Source of the DNA: Flavobacterium sp. Leaf82
GTDB lineage: Bacteria > Bacteroidota > Bacteroidia > Flavobacteriales > Flavobacteriaceae
Direction of reading: 5' to 3'
Assembly: GCF_001422725.1 (NCBI RefSeq)
Contig: NZ_LMMA01000001.1
Coordinates: forward strand, 1 to 64,000
DNA: 64,000 nucleotides
Shown: positions 8,392 to 17,743 of the stretch, piece after piece
Layout: each line of letters begins with the position of its first letter
Numbering within the stretch: position 1 is the stretch's first letter
Position numbers and translations under genes: made by a program
Notes under the pieces: model-generated
The model's input: only the letters and a program-made list of their open reading frames with translations
Databases searched by the model: none
What the model was told of the DNA's origin: nothing

Positions 8392-8823
8392 ATGAAAATT
8401 TCGATAGGAAACGACCACGCAGGACCGGATTATAAAAAAGCAATCGTAGCAATGCTTAAAGCAAAAGGATATGAAGTAACTAATTATGGTACAGATTCTG
8501 AAGATTCTGTTGATTATCCTGATTTTGGTCATCCGGTTGCGAATGATGTATCTGAAGGTAAAGCTGATTTTGGAATCGTTATCTGCGGAAGCGGAAACGG
8601 AATTGCAATGACTGTTAATAAACACCCTAAAGTAAGAGCTGGTTTATGCTGGACTAAAGAAATTGCTTATTTAACACGTTTGCATAACGATGCAAATATT
8701 GTGAGCATTCCGGCGCGTTTTACCTCTATTCCTCAAGCAGTAGAAATTGTTGAAACATTCCTGACAACTGCTTTTGAAGGTGGAAGACACCAAAACAGAG
8801 TGAATAAAATTGCTTGTCAGTAA
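8392..8823 (+). CDS. rpiB: Ribose-5-phosphate isomerase B
   Basis: Interconverts ribose 5-phosphate and ribulose 5-phosphate in the non-oxidative pentose phosphate pathway. The 143 residues carry the RpiB/LacAB signatures: GNDHAGPDYK at 7-16, VDYPDFGHP near residue 43, the active-site cysteine in VICGSGNGIAM near residue 66, and the phosphate-binding HNDANIVSIPAR near residue 102. The protein normally works as a dimer in the cytosol. A single gene with its own promoter and a terminator at 8874-8902. Confidence 0.95.
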   Translation: MKISIGNDHAGPDYKKAIVAMLKAKGYEVTNYGTDSEDSVDYPDFGHPVANDVSEGKADFGIVICGSGNGIAMTVNKHPKVRAGLCWTKEIAYLTRLHNDANIVSIPARFTSIPQAVEIVETFLTTAFEGGRHQNRVNKIACQ

Positions 8824-8873
8824 AAAAGTCAAAAAAATCGGGTGCTTCGCACCAATAATGATAGTAAGCCGGG

Positions 8874-8902
8874 CGGATTTTTATAATTCATCCGGTTTTT
8901 TG
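8874..8902 (+). terminator. Probable terminator after rpiB
   Basis: CGGAT (8874-8878) pairs with ATCCG (8890-8894) across an 11-nt loop, followed by GTTTTTTG. A second compact hairpin GGTGC-TTC-GCACC at 8841-8853 lies just upstream without a T-run. Confidence 0.6.
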
Positions 8903-8977
8903 TTTATATAGCTTAAAAATTATCTATTTAATTATTTGATAAATAGGTTTTTATGGAGTTATTAACAATGTAAATGT

Positions 8978-9247
8978 TTATATTTTATAAGTGAATATTA
9001 GATAAATCAATACAACTTGAAGTAAAAAAATAAGCGAGAACTTTATAATAAAAGAAGTTTTACTCGTTTTATGTCTAAAGAATAACATTGCTAACAATAA
9101 ACCTATTGTTCCGCCAATTGCTTCAAAGAAAAATAATGTATTTTCTGGGATTCTGCGTTTATTTTTTCGAGCTTGATTTTTATCATATCCGGCAAGAATA
9201 AAAACGATGATATTTACAAATAAAAAATACAGTAATAAAACTTCCAT
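8978..9247 (-). CDS. DUF1294 membrane protein
   Basis: An 89-residue protein with two or three hydrophobic segments. It has the DUF1294 signatures YDKNQARKNKRRIPE near residue 20, EAIGGTIGLLLAM near residue 43 and the conserved FRHKTSKTSF near residue 57. Family function is unknown. The gene is convergent with rpiB and divergent from tex, with an exact promoter element upstream at 9265-9272. Confidence 0.85.
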   Translation of the reverse strand: MEVLLLYFLFVNIIVFILAGYDKNQARKNKRRIPENTLFFFEAIGGTIGLLLAMLFFRHKTSKTSFIIKFSLIFLLQVVLIYLIFTYKI

Positions 9248-9264
9248 TGGCTTAAAATTAAAAA

Positions 9265-9272
9265 CAAAGATA
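9265..9272 (-). promoter_or_regulatory. Promoter -7 element of the DUF1294 gene
   Basis: Reads TATCTTTG on the minus strand, exact TAnnTTTG, 17 bp before the ATG. Confidence 0.55.
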
Positions 9273-9362
9273 TTATTTTAGCCGAGTGATTTATTAATCT
9301 GTTCATGGTTTTAAAAAACAGATTATCTCATTTTGTAATCAAGAAATTATTTCATTAAAAGT

Positions 9363-11486
9363 ATGACTAATATTCAATTCATTGCCAAGACTGTTCAAAC
9401 AGCAGCGATTAACATTCAAAACACGGTTAAATTATTAGAGGAAGACTGTACGATTCCGTTTATTTCGCGTTACCGAAAAGATACAACCGGAAATCTTGAT
9501 GAAGTTCAGATTGAGAACATTGCAAAACTTCAAAAAGAATATGAAACGATTGTAAAACGTAAAGAAGCTGTTCTAAAATCAATCGAAGAGCAAAAATCGC
9601 TTACGCCTGAATTGAAGCAAAAAATTGAACAAAGTTTTGATTTACAAGAGATAGAAGATTTTTATCTTCCGTATAAAAAGAAGAAAAAAACAAAAGCAGA
9701 TGTTGCGCGCGAATTTGGTTTAGAACCTTTAGCGAAAATTATTATGTCTGAAAATGATGTTGATGTTGACTTTATTTCGACACAATATCTAAATGAAAAT
9801 GTTATTAACGAAGAAGCTGCCATGCAAGGCGCAAGAGATATTGTTGCAGAATGGATTAACGAAAATATTTATGTTCGTAAACAATTGCGACGTTTATATC
9901 AACGAAAAGCGACTATTGGAACTAAGGTTGTAAAAAAGAAAGCTGAAGAAGAAGGAGCACAAAAATTCAGTCAGTATTTTGATTGGGAAGAACCTTTGAC
10001 AAAAGCGCCTTCACATAGATTATTGGCAATGCTTCGTGCAGAAAACGAAGGTTTTGTTAAAATGAAAGTTGATGTTGATATCGACGAAGCTTATGATGTT
10101 ATTGATGAAATCGTCATTAAAAAGCAAAATAGTACAACGGCACATTTGCAATTAGCGATCGAGGATAGTTATAAACGATTGTTGAATCCGGCGATTGGAA
10201 ACGAAACTTTGCAAGAAGCAAAAGCAAAAGCTGATGCCAATTCGATTCAGGTTTTTGCCAATAATTTAGGTCAGTTATTATTAGCGCCGCCTTTGGGCGA
10301 AAAACGAATCCTGGCAATCGATCCAGGATTTAGAAGCGGTTGTAAAGTAGTTTGTCTGGATGAAAAAGGCGATTTATTATATAATGAAACTATTTATCCG
10401 CATGCGCCTCAAAATGAGGAAGCAATGGCGATCAAGAAAATTCGTTCGATGGTAAATGCGTATCAAATTGATGCCATTTCTATCGGGAACGGAACGGCTT
10501 CAAGAGAAACCGAATTTTTCATAAAAAAAATTGCATTCGATAAACCATTGCAGGTTTTCATCGTTTCTGAGGCTGGAGCTTCAGTATATTCGGCTTCAAA
10601 AATTGCGCGTGAAGAATTTCCTAATTATGATGTAACGGTTCGTGGATCTGTTTCTATCGGGCGACGACTTTCTGATCCTTTGGCTGAGTTGGTGAAAATT
10701 GATCCAAAAGCAATTGGAGTTGGACAATATCAACATGATGTTGATCAAACTAAACTGAAAGAAGAACTGGATAATACGGTAATTCGTTGCGTTAACTCGG
10801 TTGGAATCAATATTAACACAGCAAGTAAACATTTACTAAGTTATGTGAGTGGGATAGGAGAGAAACTGGCTGAAAACATCGTTCAATATCGTTCAGAAAA
10901 CGGTCCGTTTGAAGATAGAAAACAGCTAAAAAAAGTGCCTCGCTTAGGCGAGAAAGCGTATCAGCAAGGTGCGGCTTTTATTAGAATTTCGAATGCTAAA
11001 AATCCGCTGGATAATTCGGCGGTACATCCTGAGGCTTATCCGGTTGTTGAAAAGATGGCAAAAGATTTGAAACTTTCTGTAAACGACTTAATTGCGAACA
11101 AAGAGAAAACAGCCTTAATTAAGGCCGAAAAGTATATTACACCTGAAATTGGTTTACTAACACTAAAAGACATCATAAAAGAGCTTGAAAAACCTGGATT
11201 AGACCCAAGAAAGTCCGCTAAGGTTTTTGAATTTGATGCGAATGTAAAATCAATCAAAGATTTGAGAACCGGAATGATTTTACCCGGAATTGTTAATAAC
11301 ATCACCAATTTTGGTTGTTTTGTTGATATCGGAATCAAAGAAAGCGGATTGGTTCACATCTCTCAACTAAAAGCAGGATTTGTAAGCGATGTAAACGAAG
11401 TGGTAAAATTACACCAACATGTGGATGTAAAAGTTACTGAAGTTGATGAAGACAGAAAAAGAATTCAGTTAACGATGGTATTGTAA
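9363..11486 (+). CDS. tex: Tex-family RNA-binding transcription accessory protein
   Basis: Cytosolic nucleic-acid-binding protein of 707 residues with the full Tex order. An N-terminal helical region (1-310) is followed by a YqgF/RNase H-like domain starting at ILAIDPGFRSGCKV (about 318), a helix-hairpin-helix part with NINTASKHLLSYVSGIG (about 486), and a C-terminal S1 domain (PGIVNNITNFGCFVDIG to the end, about 640-707). Tex homologues (SPT6-like) affect transcription elongation and stress responses. The YqgF-like domain is usually inactive as a nuclease. It is monocistronic, ending at a bidirectional terminator shared with the GH8 gene. Confidence 0.95.
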   Translation: MTNIQFIAKTVQTAAINIQNTVKLLEEDCTIPFISRYRKDTTGNLDEVQIENIAKLQKEYETIVKRKEAVLKSIEEQKSLTPELKQKIEQSFDLQEIEDFYLPYKKKKKTKADVAREFGLEPLAKIIMSENDVDVDFISTQYLNENVINEEAAMQGARDIVAEWINENIYVRKQLRRLYQRKATIGTKVVKKKAEEEGAQKFSQYFDWEEPLTKAPSHRLLAMLRAENEGFVKMKVDVDIDEAYDVIDEIVIKKQNSTTAHLQLAIEDSYKRLLNPAIGNETLQEAKAKADANSIQVFANNLGQLLLAPPLGEKRILAIDPGFRSGCKVVCLDEKGDLLYNETIYPHAPQNEEAMAIKKIRSMVNAYQIDAISIGNGTASRETEFFIKKIAFDKPLQVFIVSEAGASVYSASKIAREEFPNYDVTVRGSVSIGRRLSDPLAELVKIDPKAIGVGQYQHDVDQTKLKEELDNTVIRCVNSVGININTASKHLLSYVSGIGEKLAENIVQYRSENGPFEDRKQLKKVPRLGEKAYQQGAAFIRISNAKNPLDNSAVHPEAYPVVEKMAKDLKLSVNDLIANKEKTALIKAEKYITPEIGLLTLKDIIKELEKPGLDPRKSAKVFEFDANVKSIKDLRTGMILPGIVNNITNFGCFVDIGIKESGLVHISQLKAGFVSDVNEVVKLHQHVDVKVTEVDEDRKRIQLTMVL

Positions 11487-11502
11487 AATATTTAAAACAA
11501 AA

Positions 11503-11536
11503 AAAATCCCAAATTACAATTGTAATTTGGGATTTT
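11503..11536. terminator. Bidirectional terminator between tex and GH8 gene
   Basis: Near-perfect palindrome: AAAATCCCAAATTACAA pairs with TTGTAATTTGGGATTTT. It has A and T runs on both sides and lies between two convergent genes. Confidence 0.85.
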
Positions 11537-11549
11537 CTATTTTTATGGA

Positions 11550-12944
11550 TTACTTCAAAATAACTTTTTTAGTAACGCTTTTATCTCCATTTGTAATTTT
11601 TATCAAATACAAACCAGAAGAATAGTTAGATAAATTGATCTCTGTATTTTCAGCCGTTGTTTTTTGTTCTGAAATTACTTTTCCTTGCGAAGAAATTACT
11701 GAAATCACAGATTTTTCCGGAGCAAAAACCGTGAATTTATCACTGCTTGGGTTTGGATATAAAGTAACAGTCGAATTCTCTACATTAAAATCGTCAGTGG
11801 CTAAAGTAGCAGTTTGTGGCAGATAAAAATTTCCTGTTAATAAAAAAGAGTACAATGTTTTTAAAGTATGATTAAAGTAACTGTTAGGTTCATTTAACTG
11901 ATTTAAGTCTGTGTAAGAAGCATTTAAATGGGCTTGATTTTCTCCAGCCATCGCTGCACAGGCAAATGCACCAACAAAAGTAGCATTGTGCCATTGACCA
12001 ATTAAAGTTCCGTTCTGGTTATATCCGTCTTTAATATTCGAAGATCCTCCAAGATTTACACGAACAAAATCAGATGATTTTTTTGCATATGCTTTGGCAT
12101 CGACATTTCCAAACCATACATAATCAACAGCAATACGCCACGGAGTTCTGGCAGCATCATAGGTATATGTTTTTCCTTCTCTATTATATCCGCTCGCCTG
12201 AGTAGAATAAGCACCAGATCCCTGACACCAGTCAGAAACTAATCCGCCAACAGCATTATTTACCGTTAAATTACTGTTGATAACGGTATAAGATTTTGCT
12301 GCAACCTGATTCCAAAAAGTTACATCATTAGTAAAAGTTCCAAAAACGCGGTAATATGCCGGAGAAAAATAAGAAGGATTAGTAATCTGGCTTCCGCCGA
12401 ATTGATCTCCTGGTTTAAGCACAAACGTATTTGCTTCGACTTCGTAAGTTTTAATGGCAGCTATTAGACTTTTTGCATCATTTTTATAATTAATAGTTCC
12501 AGTGCTTGTCCATTGATAGTCTGCTACAATAAGGGCAAATGCAGCGTCAAGTTCTGCATCTGTGGCACCATTTGCACCGTTGATTCCAGAACAGCCATTG
12601 ATTTTCCAGTTCATTACACCGTTAGAATTTACGTTGTCTTTATAATACAGCCAAAGTCCATCGAATAATAATTTGTCAGCCGCATAAACGGCAAGCAGCA
12701 TTCCGTAACCAATTCCTTCAGAGACAGTTTCAGACGGATTGTCAAATTTTACTCTGTATCGTCCGTTGGAGCAGGCTTCTACAAAGTTGGTTTTCCAGGT
12801 ATTATAATTGTTTTGGGCATCGAGGCTATTTTTATTAGATGCCATTAGACCATTTGTAAATGTTACATTGGCCGGAAACGGTTGCTTTTGTGAATAACTT
12901 TTAAGGCACAAAAAAGCAACAGTAATCAGAAGTAGGTTTTTCAT
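11550..12944 (-). CDS. Secreted GH8 glycoside hydrolase with T9SS type A sorting domain
   Basis: Signal peptide (MKNLLLITVAFLCLKSYS) followed by a glycoside hydrolase family 8 catalytic domain (about 25-375). The family's catalytic acid lies in TVSEGIGYGMLLAV near residue 75, and the conserved aspartate block is GATDAELDAAFAL near residue 126. GH8 enzymes hydrolyse beta-1,4-glucans, chitosan, xylan or licheninan; the substrate cannot be read here. The C-terminal ~70 residues (YPNPSSDKF ... GLYLIKI ... KKVILK) are a Por/T9SS type A sorting domain, so export to the surface or medium through the type IX system is expected. At 464 residues it is single-gene, with no polysaccharide utilisation locus partners. 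Confidence 0.9.
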   Translation of the reverse strand: MKNLLLITVAFLCLKSYSQKQPFPANVTFTNGLMASNKNSLDAQNNYNTWKTNFVEACSNGRYRVKFDNPSETVSEGIGYGMLLAVYAADKLLFDGLWLYYKDNVNSNGVMNWKINGCSGINGANGATDAELDAAFALIVADYQWTSTGTINYKNDAKSLIAAIKTYEVEANTFVLKPGDQFGGSQITNPSYFSPAYYRVFGTFTNDVTFWNQVAAKSYTVINSNLTVNNAVGGLVSDWCQGSGAYSTQASGYNREGKTYTYDAARTPWRIAVDYVWFGNVDAKAYAKKSSDFVRVNLGGSSNIKDGYNQNGTLIGQWHNATFVGAFACAAMAGENQAHLNASYTDLNQLNEPNSYFNHTLKTLYSFLLTGNFYLPQTATLATDDFNVENSTVTLYPNPSSDKFTVFAPEKSVISVISSQGKVISEQKTTAENTEINLSNYSSGLYLIKITNGDKSVTKKVILK

Positions 12945-12999
12945 AATTATTGTTATTAAATTTAGGGACGATAAAAGTAAGATTTTTTAGATAAAAACA

Positions 13000-13032
13000 A
13001 AACCCCAAACTACATTTTGTAATTTGGGGTTT
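13000..13032 (-). terminator. Terminator of tatA
   Basis: AAACCCCAAA pairs with TTTGGGGTTT across a 13-nt loop. A T-rich run follows on the minus strand, 20 bp past the tatA stop. Confidence 0.75.
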
Positions 13033-13051
13033 ATAATAAGGGTTTAAATTC

Positions 13052-13240
13052 TTATTTAATTTCTTCCTCTTCTTTTTTAACAGAAGGTGCGGGTGGAGTT
13101 TGATCGTCTTTAGCAGCGTTTTTAAATTCCTTAATTCCGCTTCCTAAACCTTTCATTAATTCCGGAATTTTTTTACCTCCAAAAAGTAATATCACAATAC
13201 CTACTATTACGAGGATTTCTGTAAGACCTAATCTTCCCAT
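13052..13240 (-). CDS. tatA: Sec-independent translocase TatA/E
   Basis: Small pore-forming subunit of the twin-arginine translocase at the inner membrane. It has 62 residues: one N-terminal transmembrane helix ([15 protein letters not shown]), the invariant FG pair in [10 protein letters not shown] at the hinge, then an amphipathic helix and a charged tail ending in EEEE. Length is typical. No tatC is nearby. Promoter at 13289-13296. Confidence 0.92.
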   Translation of the reverse strand: MGRLGLTEILVIVGIVILLFGGKKIPELMKGLGSGIKEFKNAAKDDQTPPAPSVKKEEEEIK

Positions 13241-13288
13241 GATTGTATATTTAATGCCGAAGCAAATTGATTTTCTAAATTGTACCGC

Positions 13289-13296
13289 AAAGGTAT
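13289..13296 (-). promoter_or_regulatory. Promoter -7 element of tatA
   Basis: Reads TACCTTTG on the minus strand, exact TAnnTTTG, about 48 bp upstream of the ATG. Confidence 0.55.
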
Positions 13297-13426
13297 ATAG
13301 AAATATACGAAGAAGAAGTGTTTTTGGATTAAAATATTTGTTTCTATTAGCGTTAAATATTTTATAAAATGCTGAAATAACTGTATTCCTTTATTTTTGT
13401 AAGGCATTAACAAGACTATTAATTAT

Positions 13427-13434
13427 TATATTTG
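13427..13434 (+). promoter_or_regulatory. Promoter -7 element of the 13453 gene
   Basis: TATATTTG, exact TAnnTTTG, 18 bp before the ATG. A second exact match (TATTTTTG) lies at 13392-13399. Confidence 0.5.
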
Positions 13435-13452
13435 CTCGTATAAATAACCATA

Positions 13453-13953
13453 ATGGCTAAGAAAAAATTCAATTTCAGAAAAAAATTATTTATCAAAAAC
13501 CGATTGGTAATTTTGAACGAAGACACTTTTGAAGAGATTTTTTCATTGAAACTAAATCTAATGAATGTTTTTGTAACGTTTACATTAGGCGGTATATTTT
13601 TAATTTTAATTACTACTTTTATCATCGCTTTTACGCCTTTGCGCGAGTTTATTCCAGGCTATTCTTCTACAGAATTAAAAAAGAATGCAACTGAATTAGC
13701 GATTAAATCAGATTCATTAGAGACAGCTTTAAAGAAAAATGAAGCTTATATAAACGGTATTCAAAAAGTACTTAGAGGAGAATTAGAATATGCAAAATTC
13801 AATAAAGATTCTATTTTGGCAGATGCTGATGAACCTTCAGAAGTGAATATGAAACCTTCAGAAGAAGAAATTAAATTAAGAGAAGAAGTGAACAGGATGG
13901 AGAAGGAGTCAGGTGAAAAAACTGGGAATAAAAACAAAAGTGACAAGAAATAA
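13453..13953 (+). CDS. Membrane-anchored coiled-coil protein of unknown function
   Basis: 166 residues: a basic cytoplasmic start (MAKKKFNFRKKLFIKNR), one transmembrane segment at about 38-60 (VFVTFTLGGIFLILITTFII), then an extracytoplasmic charged helix with heptad character, ending in a Lys/Glu-rich tail. The layout resembles the N-terminal half of membrane-bound M23-family peptidases of Bacteroidota, but no catalytic LytM domain follows, so it may be a shortened relative. It ends 11 bp before the GH3-type gene and is probably co-transcribed. No function is claimed. Confidence 0.7.
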   Translation: MAKKKFNFRKKLFIKNRLVILNEDTFEEIFSLKLNLMNVFVTFTLGGIFLILITTFIIAFTPLREFIPGYSSTELKKNATELAIKSDSLETALKKNEAYINGIQKVLRGELEYAKFNKDSILADADEPSEVNMKPSEEEIKLREEVNRMEKESGEKTGNKNKSDKK

Positions 13954-13964
13954 TACCGTAACAA

Positions 13965-15449
13965 ATGTCTATTAAAGCAGTAGCAGCAAAATTATTTGCC
14001 ACCAAGATATATTATAAAACAAAGGCTTGGGCCAATAAACCGGTCGAAACTCAACAATCCATATTCAAGAGTTTAATTAATAGTGCCAAAGAAACACAGT
14101 TTGGTACAGATCACCATTTTGATAAAATAAAAACAGTTCATGATTTCAGGAAACGCGTTCCGGTTCGTGACTATGAAGATTTAAAGCCTTATATAGATAA
14201 GGTTCGAATGGGAGAAAAAAACATTCTCTGGAAAGGAAAACCTATTTATTTTGCTAAAACTTCAGGAACAACATCCGGGGCAAAATACATTCCGTTGACA
14301 AAGGAATCAATGCCATATCATATTGAAGCTTCACGAAATGCGATTTTACATTATATATACGAAACAGGAAATGCTGATTTTGTCGATGGAAAAATGATTT
14401 TCCTTCAGGGAAGTCCAATTTTAATCGAAAAATACGGAATCAAATTTGGAAGATTATCCGGAATAGGAGCGCATTTTGTGCCTAAATATCTTCAAAAAAA
14501 CAGAATGCCGTCTTGGGAAACCAATTGTATCGAAGATTGGGATACTAAAGTAAATGCAATCGTAGAGGAAACTATCGAGCAGGATATGACTATAATTTCT
14601 GGAATTCCGTCTTGGGTACAAATGTATTTTGAGCGATTACAGGAAAAAAGCGGCGGAAAGAAAATAGGGGACTTATTTAAGAACTTTAATTTGTTTATTT
14701 ATGGAGGTGTCAATTATGAACCTTATCGCGCTAAGTTCGAAAAAATGATTGGCCGTAAAGTAGACAGCATTGAATTATTCCCTGCATCTGAAGGTTTTTT
14801 TGCTTATCAGGATTCTCAAAAAGAAAAAGGAATGTTGCTGTTGTTGAATTCAGGAATTTTCTATGAATTTATTAAAGCAGATGAATTCTTCTCAGAAAAC
14901 CCAAAAAGTTATACCATTGGCGAAGTAGAAATTGGTGTAAATTATGCGTTGATTATTTCTACAAATGCCGGACTTTGGCGTTATAATATTGGTGATACCG
15001 TTCAGTTCACATCTTTATTACCGCACCGCGTTATAGTTTCTGGTCGAATCAAGCATTATATTTCTGCTTTTGGTGAACACGTTATTGCCAGCGAAGTCGA
15101 AAATGCCATGAAAGAAGCTACGAAAGGAACTACAATTGTAATCAACGAATTTACAGTTGCACCTCAAATAAATCCTTCAAACGGATTACCGTATCACGAA
15201 TGGCTGATAGAGTTTGAAAATGAACCTGAAAACATCGAAACTTTTGCTGAAAAAATTGATGATGCAATGCGAAAACAAAACATTTATTACGATGATTTAA
15301 TCACCGGAAATGTTTTGCGAAAAGTGGTTGTAACCAAAGTTTCGAAAAACGGATTTCAGGATTATATGAAATCTCAGGGAAAATTAGGCGGACAGAATAA
15401 AATTCCGAGATTGTCGAATAATCGTGATATTGCAGATAATTTGAAATAG
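13965..15449 (+). CDS. GH3-type acyl-acid-amido adenylase
   Basis: A 494-residue member of the GH3 (auxin-responsive promoter) family in the ANL adenylate-forming superfamily. The phosphate-binding loop is seen as AKTSGTTSGAKYIP near residue 101. FPASEGFFAYQ near residue 271 and LWRYNIGDTVQF near residue 338 match the family's nucleotide-binding motifs. Plant relatives conjugate amino acids to carboxylic acids; bacterial substrates are unknown. Co-directional with, and 11 bp after, the membrane/coiled-coil gene. Confidence 0.88.
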   Translation: MSIKAVAAKLFATKIYYKTKAWANKPVETQQSIFKSLINSAKETQFGTDHHFDKIKTVHDFRKRVPVRDYEDLKPYIDKVRMGEKNILWKGKPIYFAKTSGTTSGAKYIPLTKESMPYHIEASRNAILHYIYETGNADFVDGKMIFLQGSPILIEKYGIKFGRLSGIGAHFVPKYLQKNRMPSWETNCIEDWDTKVNAIVEETIEQDMTIISGIPSWVQMYFERLQEKSGGKKIGDLFKNFNLFIYGGVNYEPYRAKFEKMIGRKVDSIELFPASEGFFAYQDSQKEKGMLLLLNSGIFYEFIKADEFFSENPKSYTIGEVEIGVNYALIISTNAGLWRYNIGDTVQFTSLLPHRVIVSGRIKHYISAFGEHVIASEVENAMKEATKGTTIVINEFTVAPQINPSNGLPYHEWLIEFENEPENIETFAEKIDDAMRKQNIYYDDLITGNVLRKVVVTKVSKNGFQDYMKSQGKLGGQNKIPRLSNNRDIADNLK

Positions 15450-15464
15450 AAATAATTTTTATTG

Positions 15465-15803
15465 ATGAAATATAAATATAATTTCAGACCCGCATATAAA
15501 TCTCAGGAATTACTAATCGAAATATTTAGCGGCGCTGAAAATGAAGATTTTATATCAGATTTTTTGAATGCTATTAGCGAAATAAATCCTAAGGTTGAGA
15601 GCATTAAAAATCTTTGGATGAATGATGAAGATCTATTTGAAATTACATCAGACAGTGGTTTCTTTTTACTTTCAAAAGACATTTGGGACTTAGCATTTAT
15701 TATGTCAGAAGAGAATCAGGAATGCATTCATAAAATAAATTCAATTTTATCAGAAGACAAGAATTTTCAAAAGATAGAAGTCAATTTTGAAGATTATAAA
15801 TAA
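15465..15803 (+). CDS. Hypothetical acidic protein
   Basis: 112 residues from ATG at 15465 (a TTG codon directly before it could lengthen it by one). Acidic alpha/beta protein without membrane segments or recognised motifs; FFLLSKDIWDLAFIMSEENQE is its most hydrophobic stretch. It follows the GH3-type gene by 15 bp and may be co-transcribed. I do not recognise the family. Confidence 0.6.
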   Translation: MKYKYNFRPAYKSQELLIEIFSGAENEDFISDFLNAISEINPKVESIKNLWMNDEDLFEITSDSGFFLLSKDIWDLAFIMSEENQECIHKINSILSEDKNFQKIEVNFEDYK

Positions 15804-15929
15804 AAAACAATCAGAATATTAGTTTTAAGATAATGAAGCTTTAATAAAGTTTTGATTTTTAATTCCTAATTTCGTTTGATAAAAAACACCTATTATCTCT
15901 TCTAAACAGAAGATTTTAAAATAAACAGC

Positions 15930-17609
15930 ATGAAAGAAACCAAACATATATCAAGATCAAGAGCGCAGGAATCATCTGCAGCAATCGAAAAAATGTACAT
16001 TACTATGCGCCATTTATTCAACCGTGGTTTTTATAAACCAATGGGAGTTTCGGGCGATAGTTTACGCGAATCATTATTAGCATTACGTCCGGAAATATAC
16101 GGAAACATAGGCGAAGAAAAAGTAGAACTAAACGGACTTTTGTACGTTATAGAACGTTTACCAATTGGTATTGAACAATGTCGATTTATTAATTTAACTT
16201 CGGATGAAGGATATTCTAAATCACATTTCCAGGCAATTGTTCCTCCAAAAAGAAGAAGAAATTGTTATAGAATCGATGAAGAACAAATGAATGTTGAAAT
16301 CACTCGTGGGCGATCAGACATTTATGATATTCTGACGCATTTGACTTTTATCTTTATTGAATCGCATAAAATTAAAAACAGGGTTTTATTAGACGATGGC
16401 GGTGAAGTTTCGCGCGATTGGTTAAAATTAGAACAAGCGGTATTGCAAACGAAAAAGCTTTCTCAGATAGAAAAAGAAAAAGCAATTTCGCATGTTGCCA
16501 ATATTTTAGCAAGAACTTTCGAGGAAGTTTTAGACATTTATGACGCTTTTGGGTCAGAAAACGCGCCGGATCGTTTCCTGCATGTTATTTATTGGTTAGG
16601 AAAATTAGCCATCGAAGAAGTAATTGAAAACAACAAACGTACTATTACTTTTAGTCCTGTTTTAAGAGAACGCTTAGGACACCATATTCACGGAGAAATC
16701 TGGGCTACTAATATCAAGGAAGTTTTAAAAGCAAATAACCTCTTAAAACGCCCAATTCACGTAATTAGCGCGAATATGCATAGTGTAATGAATTCGATTT
16801 TTGCAACACCGTTGTTGAAAACAAAATTCAAGGACAAGTCTGATTTTTATATTTATGAAGAATTAAGTAAATCCGGAGCAAAAGAAACCAGAAGTATTGT
16901 AGAAGAATTAGCCTTAAAAAACGGAATGATTTCGTTACCTGATAGTTCTGGGACAAATATCGATGTTCAGATTTTTGATACTGCAAAAATTGACTGGGCA
17001 AAAACGGCGTTTCCAAAAACAGTAGTCGACGAAGCTGCCCCTGTTATTATTGTAATGGATTATGCTTTTGGTGAGCAGGCTTACGAAACCATCGATGAAC
17101 TTTTAAAACCTTATAAAAAAGAAACTTTACTAAATGTAAAATCAGTTTCGATAATGGGTAAAGCCGGAATTCTGGAAGGCGGAAAAGGAGATATCATGAT
17201 CCCAACTGCACATATAAACGAAGGAACAGCAGATAATTATTTCTTCGAAAATGAATTAACAGGCGCGATGTTCGAAGGAAACGACATTGCAGTTTTTGAA
17301 GGTGCAATGGTTACCGTTTTAGGAACCTCATTACAAAACAGAGATTTATTAAAATTCTTTCACGAATCTACGTGGGGCGTAATTGGTCTTGAAATGGAAG
17401 GTTCTTATTATCAAAAAGCGATTCAGTCTGCCTCAAAAATTAGAAAAAGTGTGCCACACGATATCAAAGTTCGTTATGCGTATTATGCATCAGATAATCC
17501 TTTGGAAACCGGAAGTACATTAGCTTCTGGCGGATTAGGAACAACAGGGGTAAAACCTACTTATTTGATTACGATTAAAATTCTGGAACAAATTTTCAAC
17601 GTAAAATAA
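15930..17609 (+). CDS. DUF6909-like protein with nucleoside-phosphorylase-like C-terminus
   Basis: A 559-residue cytosolic protein. I believe it belongs to the flavobacterial family labelled DUF6909, of unknown function. The N-terminal half (1-270) is helical with FNRGFYKPMGVSGDSLR near residue 31. The C-terminal half has features of the nucleoside phosphorylase / AMP nucleosidase fold: a hydrophobic strand VIIVMDYAFG near residue 373, GKAGIL near residue 411, and GLEMEGSYYQKA near residue 488, which resembles the EMEA ribose-binding signature of purine nucleoside phosphorylases. No substrate can be assigned. Monocistronic with its own terminator. Confidence 0.65.
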   Translation: MKETKHISRSRAQESSAAIEKMYITMRHLFNRGFYKPMGVSGDSLRESLLALRPEIYGNIGEEKVELNGLLYVIERLPIGIEQCRFINLTSDEGYSKSHFQAIVPPKRRRNCYRIDEEQMNVEITRGRSDIYDILTHLTFIFIESHKIKNRVLLDDGGEVSRDWLKLEQAVLQTKKLSQIEKEKAISHVANILARTFEEVLDIYDAFGSENAPDRFLHVIYWLGKLAIEEVIENNKRTITFSPVLRERLGHHIHGEIWATNIKEVLKANNLLKRPIHVISANMHSVMNSIFATPLLKTKFKDKSDFYIYEELSKSGAKETRSIVEELALKNGMISLPDSSGTNIDVQIFDTAKIDWAKTAFPKTVVDEAAPVIIVMDYAFGEQAYETIDELLKPYKKETLLNVKSVSIMGKAGILEGGKGDIMIPTAHINEGTADNYFFENELTGAMFEGNDIAVFEGAMVTVLGTSLQNRDLLKFFHESTWGVIGLEMEGSYYQKAIQSASKIRKSVPHDIKVRYAYYASDNPLETGSTLASGGLGTTGVKPTYLITIKILEQIFNVK

Positions 17610-17657
17610 AAGCGAAAAAGTCTGAAAACAGATCAAATAAACAATGAATATCAATTG

Positions 17658-17688
17658 CTGCCTAATTTATTTAGGCAGTTTTTTTTTA
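17658..17688 (+). terminator. Terminator after the DUF6909-like gene
   Basis: CTGCCTAA pairs with TTAGGCAG, 5-nt loop, followed by nine T. Confidence 0.88.
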
Positions 17689-17716
17689 GAATAGTTTCCA
17701 GAATTTCCAAATCACT

Positions 17717-17724
17717 TACATTTG
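17717..17724 (+). promoter_or_regulatory. Promoter -7 element of the UXS gene
   Basis: TACATTTG, exact TAnnTTTG, 19 bp before the ATG. Confidence 0.55.
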
Positions 17725-17743
17725 CGATGTATAAATAATTACT

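Noticed and set aside
11550..12944. Bacterial cellulose synthase BcsZ
   Set aside because: GH8 family membership fits, but no bcs genes are near and the protein has a T9SS tail, so a secreted glycanase is more likely.
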